Below are positions 52,801 through 61,800 of a stretch of DNA of 64,000 nucleotides, in pieces. This DNA comes from Symbiodinium natans (Eukaryota; Sar; Dinophyceae; Suessiales; Symbiodiniaceae): assembly GCA_905221605.1 (NCBI GenBank), contig CAJNDS010000099.1:62001-126000 (forward strand), written 5' to 3'. Each line of letters begins with the position of its first letter. Position 1 is the first letter of the stretch. Under the pieces are notes generated by a model. That model saw only the letters and a list, made by a program, of their open reading frames with translations. It ran no database searches and had not been told where the DNA came from. The position numbers and the translations under genes were made by a program.

Positions 52801-55800
52801 ATTTGGTTTAGGACTTCCCTGTCGGCCCCTGCACGCTAGAAACCCTCAAACTCTGGAAACCCTACAAACCCAATAGACCCTTTTCAACTCTGTAAGCCCT
52901 ACAAAGCCTACATAAAACCTATAAATCCTAGACACCCTATAAGCCCACAAGACCCCAAACCGCTTCTAGGTCTGTGGAGAAGAGCACGGATCTTGCCCGG
53001 CACTTTCGGTCAGTGAGCGCTAAGCTTACCGACCCCCCAAAGAAACTCCCTAAACCCTGAGCCCTAAACTCTACACCCTAAAACCCCCCCTTTACGTCAG
53101 GCCTGTTTAACACACTTGCGGTAAAAGCAGGCTCGAATTGGGGGAGGGTATTCAGCTTCCGAAGTTCGTTGAACGCAAAACCAAACCCCAAAGCCAGCAA
53201 GCCCTAAACCCAATAAAAACAACCCAAAACCCCCGAAGCCCTAAGGCCCTAAGCCCTAAACCTAAGCTCCCTGGTTCTGAGTAGGAAACAGGGAAGTAGG
53301 GCCCGAGATATACCCTTTCACAGTTGAACAGGTCAGAACCTGGCCTAAGCCTGAAAGGGGAAGGACCAGACACAACCAAAAGAAGGGTTTAGGGACCCTC
53401 AAAGCCCTCAACCCTGCGCGCAAGCCGCACCTCATGCGGCCTTTTTGCTTGAGCCAAAAGTCAGAAGGTAAGCCATCCTGATCTGCATAACATGACTATA
53501 CATACATCACTTTACAGGAAGGAAGCTCGTGATTCTTCAACTCCCCCCTTCATGTTTGCAGATTCTCAAGTCCTAGAGCTCATTTGAAGCTCGATTCTGG
53601 ACTTCAGGAAGCAACAGCTACGAGCTCAACTCTGCAGCCAAACCTACTGTCGATTGAAGTACAGGCTGAGCCATGTACAAATTGAATCCGGTATCTCAGG
53701 TGATCGGGCTGAAACGTAGACTCAATAAACCTTTAAGGTAATTCTACCTGCGATCTATACAAAACTACTCTCAACCGGTGCAGGACTGTGCTCAGGCGGA
53801 GTCAGAGTGGCGCTTGGGAGCAGCCGTACACTGACACAACGCAGTGCAAGGCTGAGGGCAGGCAAGAAGTGCAGGATGAGATCCTCAAGAACTCATTCAG
53901 ATGACACAGGGATGATGGCTCATATCCAAGTGTCTGCAAAAGCACGATGATGGAGGTAGCGCAGGAGCAGCTTGACAACCATCACAAACATATCACCCAA
54001 GGAATTTTCAAAAGACTTCAGGTGACAGGGAAGTGCATGCTTAGATGGGAACATCTGGCAGATGCTCAGTGGAGATGTGGAGCAACTTCAGTGCATGAGC
54101 CCACTTCTGGACCGAAAGAGCCTTCGTCAAAGGATCACCTTTCTGGTCATTAGTGTTGACATAGCCCAGTTCAACATCATCGTTGTCGTTCACAGCTTCG
54201 CACGTAGATGAAACGTTGATGCGATGAGTTTTGGACAAATGCCTCAGCTTAGCTGAATATCCTTTACGGACAATGGCAATGCAAGCTTCATTATCTTCAC
54301 GACACAAGAGCTTAATGCCAGGGATTATGGTTTGCCAAACTTCAAGTAATGGCAAGGCATCATTGAACAGCGCACTGCTCAAGGACACGAATTCTGCTTC
54401 GGTAGAGCTCCTTGAGACCACTTTCTGTCTCTTGCTGGACCATGACAGAAGAGCAAATGAGTTGCTTCCTTCAAGGGCAACGATATACCCACTTGTGGAA
54501 CGCGCGGTGTCAGGACAGCCGCCGAAATCTGAATCCACATACAGGGCAAGGTGCAAAGATGAAGCTGGGTCGTGGACAAACATCACAGGGTTGTATTGAA
54601 CCGTCGCAGCAATGTAACCCACCAACCTGGCAACCCTTTTATCATCGTTCACTGACCAACGACAGACATTGGTCGTGAGGGTAGTGACGGCCACCATAAG
54701 ATCTGGGCGATTCAAACGTGCAAGCCACAGAATCTTCATCAGGATGCGAGCGGCGCTGTCAGCAAGAGAGCCCCGAGCATCATTATCACTTAGTGATAGA
54801 GCTCCTGGGTCAACATGCGGGGTCCTCTGGTGCTTAACAGCGGAACCAACCAAGGATTCATACAAGTCAACACACTGTTTGGCGAAGTCTTCAGTTTCCA
54901 ACGCAAGGGCTGGTTGATTGTCATACAAGACGTGGCGATGACTGCGACCAAGCACTCTGGTGAGAGGAGCATAAGGCTCGAGGTCAACTTGTTTCGACAA
55001 GGAACTCCAGAAACCTTTATGCTTCGACAACTTCCCGCTCAATGTGAGGTCGTCAACATATACGCACAAGATCAGATCCAATGTGGGAAAATAATACACA
55101 GAAGGAAGGTTGGGGAATTCAATTCCACCAAGACCAGTGAGAATGCCACGCAAATGCCTTTGCCAATGCGCTGATGACTCAGGGTGTCCATACAAGGCCT
55201 TGTAGAGCGGTGCACAGGGCTGAATTACGTCTCTCTTGGAAGCTGGGACGAGTTCTGGTGGCAAGAGGACGAAAGTTCGGTTTTTGCTCTTCAAGGCTGC
55301 TTGTGTATACGCCTTAATGGCGTCGCTAGTTGTCACACCATGGGATTCGAGAAGACCGAATCCAATGACCGTGTTCAGTCCCTCAAGCGAAGAAGGGGCA
55401 GACGCGAAGAGTTCTTCGAATACAGCAGACATTCCAGTCTGGTCACGTATATCGTCTCCACGAAAGACGATACGCGCCTTAAGCTTCCAAGAATCAGGCT
55501 CTAGTTCGGCGCCTTTCACACTCATGATGACCATCAAGTTTCCGAAGTGGATCACATTGGAAGTCCTGCGAGCCCATGCAAGAACCTCACTCTTCGGCAT
55601 GATCTCTTCTTCTATCCAGGTACCTGCCTTCAAAAGACCATCCTTTTCTTCTTGGACCTTTTCAAGTGCAGCAGGCTGGGAAGTCCATTCCCTTCTATCC
55701 AACAGCCGATGGACGTAACCAGGGATTCGGATGCGGCGCATACCAGACTCAAACATCAGGAGATCGAGCGGTAGTGGCGGCCGAACGTCCTTAACCCTGT

Positions 55801-58800
55801 GAAGTTGAGGAAAAGTGGGCACACATGGCAACGCTGGTGCAACAAATGCTTTCGCATAAGGAAACAAAGATGCCAAAATTGCTCTGGCCATGGCCTCAGG
55901 GGTAAAAGGCTGAGCGTCTTGAGTCAGAACCTTCAACGGTATCGTGCTTGAAGTGCTTAGGATGTGAACACTGATAAGCCGCAAAGTCATGTGCCAAACG
56001 CTTACTACTAGTCAATATCTTCCAAGGCTTCAGCGTTGGGCCACCTCTGGAAGACACAAGTCCGAAAGCGCATCCGTGGAACTCAACGGTGAGAAGATTG
56101 AACTGGTCAACAAAAGCAATGATCTCAGGCAAAGACCAACCAGCAGCGTCTCTTGGCCACTCGAAACTTACTTCACCCCCCTGAAGTATGACTAATGCAG
56201 CAACCCGGATGAATTGCAACAACAGCTTCCGGGATTTCTCCCTTTCGGCGGTAAGCTTTTCAAGGTATCCCGGCTTAGTGGCCAGGTTCATGCGGGACCA
56301 CGCTGACCAAGGTCCACATTCAAGGGATCCATGGATGCAGCAACCAGGAGTTGCACTGACTTGGTGGATGAGCTGATCGATGGCCAAGGGATCCTCGAGA
56401 TTGATGCTTTCACGGCACAACCGAACCACTTGAACACCCAGTTCTGGACCAAGGTGCCCAATCATGGAATCCGGAGCGCAGCAAAACTCATAAAGTACCA
56501 ATGCACCAGGCTTCTGATGCCGACAGGCAGGCAAAGCTCCAACACCGGGGAGTGCTTCATCATCTTCGGGAATGGAAGGTTCGTATTCCGGCGTCCTGAG
56601 GAAGTCTAGCTCTGACTCAGAATCTCTTCCTGTAGACCTACCCAAAGCAGCAAGTTCCACTTCAACTGCTTCTTCATCGGCTGGGTCGATCTCAGGCGGA
56701 AGATCAGGCAAACCAAGATGCTCGAAAGACAAGAGCCTCTCGTGATCCTCAAAAGGTTGAGACGAAGTTTTGGCCTCGTCCCCGAACGCCTTTTCAAAAC
56801 GAGCAACACATTCAGGATTGTGGTCGGAACGGTCTCTTTCACAGGCAGTACAGCCTGGAGTAGGGCCAAGCTTCAGAAATCTTGAATAGGTGATGTAGAT
56901 CCTTCGGGCCTTTTTCTTGACGTTGGCTTGGTCGCCTGAGAAAGGCAGAGGAAGAGGATCTGGTATTGCGAAGTCTTCTCCTCCACAAAGTTGCAGCGTG
57001 TGTTCGGCTGCGTTTTTGAGGGGAAACACTGGATCGCCAGAGCGCACATACAGTTCTGCTTCAGGAACAGATATTACCTCTTCCCAAGAACCAAGTTTGA
57101 ATCGAACTTTGGCTAAATCCAGCACGTATACAACCGACCTATACAAGAACCCAGGCTCCAATCTCCATCCGGCAAACAACCCTGGCTTGGCATTAGGACC
57201 AAACTTGCTATCTGCTCGTGCCCGATAGAAAACAAGTTGGCCTAAGATTAATTCCCGAGGCGGGACGTCTTCGGCATCGAAGTGCGCAACTGCAAAGTCC
57301 CATCGTGAGAGATCAGATTCGAGAGGAGCAGGATGCGAAAGGTTCATCGCCATTGACCCGTAGTGGCAAGCCACTGTCCAGAACTCAGGTCTGACAGCAA
57401 ACCCTGCTTCAAGAAAAGATGACCTGACTCCTTCTTGGAAAGACCGAATTTCACGCTCAAGTTGAGAATTGTGAGGAAACCGGTTCGGCAGTGAAGGCAT
57501 GTGTAACCAGCCCAAGGTTTCTGCAGCAAGCTTGAGTTCATCTGCTGCATCAGAAACCAGCGATACCGGTTTGCTGCACACTTTCCTCCCAACAAAACGC
57601 TTGAGGCATGTCAAGATGGAATCAGTTGAACGATCTGTGGCAGGGTAAGCAGCAAACAATCCTGTGAAGCGATCTCGAAGGCACAACACCACATACTCTC
57701 TTCCGGGAGCATTGGAGTCACTAGGTGACTTGAACACATGGATGTGATCAGCTGCAATAACCTCTCCAAACTCCGAAGCTTCAAGCAACGCGGGCTCAGA
57801 ATCCTCATCACGAGGCTTGCGGCGCACCCTTCGGGATAAGAGTTTGGATCGATTGCACACATCGCAGAACGGGTTCTTTGGGAAATGGAATAAGCGATGC
57901 TTCACGCTCACTCCCGGCGAACTCACATCTAAAGGCTTGTCCCCTTCAGGAAGCGCAGATGCAGCTGGACCATCATGGTTTGCCTCGACAAGATGTTCCT
58001 TGGGCAGCCCCCCTGACGAAGAGGAAGGCACTTCGGACGACTCAATCTCTGCTGGAATGACATCAACCAGCGGGTGATTGTCCAAAGGAAATCCAACTCC
58101 TATGAGAGCATCTAAGACATCAAGCTCAAGAGAAGCTGGATCTTTTGCTGCGTACAAGATCATCACCAGCCGATCACCAGTCCAAGGTTGCGTGGCATGT
58201 AGTCGATTTTTGGCAGAGAACTGGATAACCCCTTTCTTGAAACTCAAAATCTTGCCAATTTGCGAAACGCTTGGAAAAGGACATTTGTCTCTTCCTGCAG
58301 CATCTTCAATCCAAACACCACCACCGGTAAAGCCCCCCAACGAAATGACAACATTGTCAATCCCAGCATTATGGGAATCCTTGTGAGGATCTGCGGACAC
58401 ATTGTGCAGCAAATTGATGGCGGTGTAAACATGCCCAGGGGCTTTGCGCTGCGCAAATTGGTTCAATGCACGAGTCACGAAAGGGTACTCCTTCGTAGAC
58501 TTCAAAAGACCGACCACACCACCTCGACGGAAGCAGCCAACTGCAAAGGACGAGTCATTGCTCGGCTCAATCCCTCGGGGTGCTGAACCACGCTTCACAA
58601 GTCCAAAGATCTTACGAACTTGATTGGGCTGAATATCACCACGCTTTGTTAGGAGGTCTTTGGCATACTCTTCAGCTGGATCATGGGCAACGGGACGCGA
58701 AGGCTCTCGGCTTTCCTCACCAGACCCTTCAAGAGAATCAGCTGATGCAGCCACGCCGTGGACAAACTGAACTTTGCTGGTGAAAATAGGCACATGCTCA

Positions 58801-61800
58801 TCTATGCGCGTTGCATAAAACCTGGCCTCCTCAGCGCAATCAATCCGAAGCTTAGACACGTCATGCACAAAGAAAGGAAGGGAACCAGGTAACCATATGA
58901 AGGCCTTCCCGGATTCAACATCCAAACCGGTGCTCCGAACAACTGGACAGTTGTCCAACATGTAGTGGTTGGCGAGAGGCATATTGTCGGATGCAAATCC
59001 CAAACTCTGAGAGCCAGGCTGAGGTCCACCTCCTGTGTGGAACGTAACAGGGCTCGCTGAGTGCGCAAGAAACGACCTGTATGACTCCGACGGAATTCCC
59101 TGGTCTGCCAGCGCTCGCGCCGATCCAAGATGCCGACCAGCAGCTGTGTCAGCAGCCCATTCAACGCTGAAAGCGTTGCTCCCAGGAATGTTGCACATGC
59201 TTGAGGCAGCCATCATTGCCACGACTGCTTTTGCAACAGCTCCTGGGGACTTGGGCTTGGAAGCGGCGGCCTTAGGCTTAGACTTAGGGTCAACCTTAGG
59301 GGTCTTATCAGGGGCGTGGCTGTACTTGCAATTCTCTCCATGCATGCAACCAGACGACATTCTGAAGAAAATGCAAGGTGTCTTGGCTTTTTCTGCATCT
59401 GACATGCCTTTTGCCTTCGCTTTAGCTTTTGTCTTAGGTTTGGGGCTTGGCGCGGGATTTGCAGGTGCTGGAGCCTTCGGTGGAGGTCCAGTGGACACTG
59501 GGGCAGGAGTCTTGGCCTTTGGGGAACTCCGGGATGCCTCCTTAGTCCCTGCAGGAACTCCCTTTGTCTTTGCCTGCGGAGCGGCAATTTGCAAAGACTT
59601 CATCACTGAGTGAGAGTTTGCATCTTCTCGCTCTTGAACAAGGATATCTTGTATTTTGTTCCATAAGTAATCCCACTCACGACGACGGGATTCTGGCGCA
59701 GATTCTCTGATATCCTCGATGACGCGTTCCAACTTTCGAATATGCTTCGCCCGGTGGAAAAGCCATTCGCCAGTGAGGCGATCATCTGGCCTCTGTCCGA
59801 CCGGTATGGCATACAGAACAGTCCTTACGCGTTGCACAAAGTCTCGGAGATCTCGCATGGAGTTTCCCCCGATTTCAACCTGGAACAACGTCGAAGCAGT
59901 CAGCACAGTACCTCGAACACGGTCGATGCTGAAATGACGAGCAAGAAGGGCAAGCATGTATCGACCTTTCGGCTGGGACCGTGCTTGGCCGCACAACTCA
60001 ACATAGGCAATTACCTCTTGCTCCAACTCAGTCACTTGCTTCAACACACGCAAGGAAGTCATCTCTCCAGCAATCCAAGCGTCAAGGCGAGGGAGAAAAC
60101 CAGACTCAGTAAGGTCTTCTTTTTCAGCTGTGAAAGACTGAGACAGCCATTCAACGACCAAACCTTCTCCTGACATATCAAGCTTGGCAATTTGGACCAA
60201 CAACGCGTTTTTCCAGGCTCGGAAACCAGCAGCGTCGGAAGGAACCGGTTCAAGCTTGAGATGCAACAAAGCTCGGTAGTCAACAATGTGCTTCTCTTGC
60301 CTCTCAGGCTCTTCGATCTCATGAACAGGAGATGCATCATTGCATCCTTGATCCGTGCCATTTCTTTGGGCAAACAGTTGCTGGACGACATCAATCAACT
60401 GGTCAACACGAGGGTCGGAAACGGTTGCAGGAGGGCAAGGGGTTGACTCATTGACAACTTGCGGCAATGAAGGTGCACCATTATTGCCCCCATCCGAACC
60501 GATATGTACCCAACTAGAACCACCAGAACAGGCACTTGGTGCAATTGCAGATGGCACATCTTGCTGGCGAGGTGCAGGCTTTGGAGGTGAAGACCCAGGA
60601 CTCGTGGCGCTTAAAGCAGCCTGACGAAGTCTCTGAATCTCACGGTCTTTGACTTGCAACTCAACACGTAGCTGGGTGTTTTGGAAGTTCAGCAAGTTGT
60701 TATCACCCCGGCAGCTGGTTAGGGCGGCTTCAAGCTCTTGGTACCCTGCACGAGCAACCTGAAGTTCAGCTTCGACTTTGCTTAGCTCAGCCTTAGCTAC
60801 GGATAGCTGTTCTTCCAAGATTCGACCCTGTTGAAGGATCTCATCATAACGATGTTCGTATTGTTGCAACTGCTCACGCATTTGCTCAACGGTGGCTTCA
60901 ACCAAACCTCTAGCCTCATTCTCTACCTGCTCTAGCCTTACAGCATGTAGCTGCTCAGCATGATCAGCCACTTGCTGCGCTGCTTGGGCTGCAGCCAAAC
61001 GTTGGGCATCCAGGACTTCTTGTGGGGACGCTCCTACGTTCAGGATGTTCTGCGTGTATGAGGCTTGAGCAGTTAGATTGGGGTAAGGGTCTGAGTGCTC
61101 ACGAGATCTGCGAGGACCTGACAAGGCTCGCCTTGTCAGAGGAGGGGACCTTTCACGGAGTTCAACTGCAGAACTACTCGTAACCGAACCACTATCTGAA
61201 CCGATACCACCCGGCAATGCCATGGCTGAGGCACTTGACAAATCAAGCACCGAGCTAGCTTGGTTGCTAGGGTCTGAGGGGGAAGACATTGCCTTGGGAG
61301 GTGGAAGCGCTTAGCAGCAGCTCAACGCACCCTTTCACGCAAGTGGCAGTGGTTTGTTGGATCTGCAATCCCCTCAATGTCGCCAGAGGAGGCGCTCAGC
61401 GCCGGACAACTGGACGAACAGCCCCAGACCTTTAGACGTCCGGAAACCACTTCCGCACCTGACCTCTGATAGCGTCAGTACACTCCGGAAAGCTGTCAAA
61501 GGAAGGCATGGGAGCACGCGGAAAAATAATGCGCTGTCCACGACTCCCCTTGGATCTCTTCGGAATGGCAATATGCAGAGGAATCACGTGCTCAGAGCCC
61601 GCCAGCTCGTCACAGACATCCGCAGAGTCGTCGACGTGAATGATGGGGAGCTCAACCTCCTTTGCCAGTTTCTCCAGCACTACACGCTTCCCCAACGGAC
61701 CAGTGGCCTTCCTCGTAATGAAAATGAGGCAAATAGGCGATTCCCCGATCTGCGTGAAAAGAGTATCACAGGAATTCACTGTCGTCTCAACCACGTGCCT

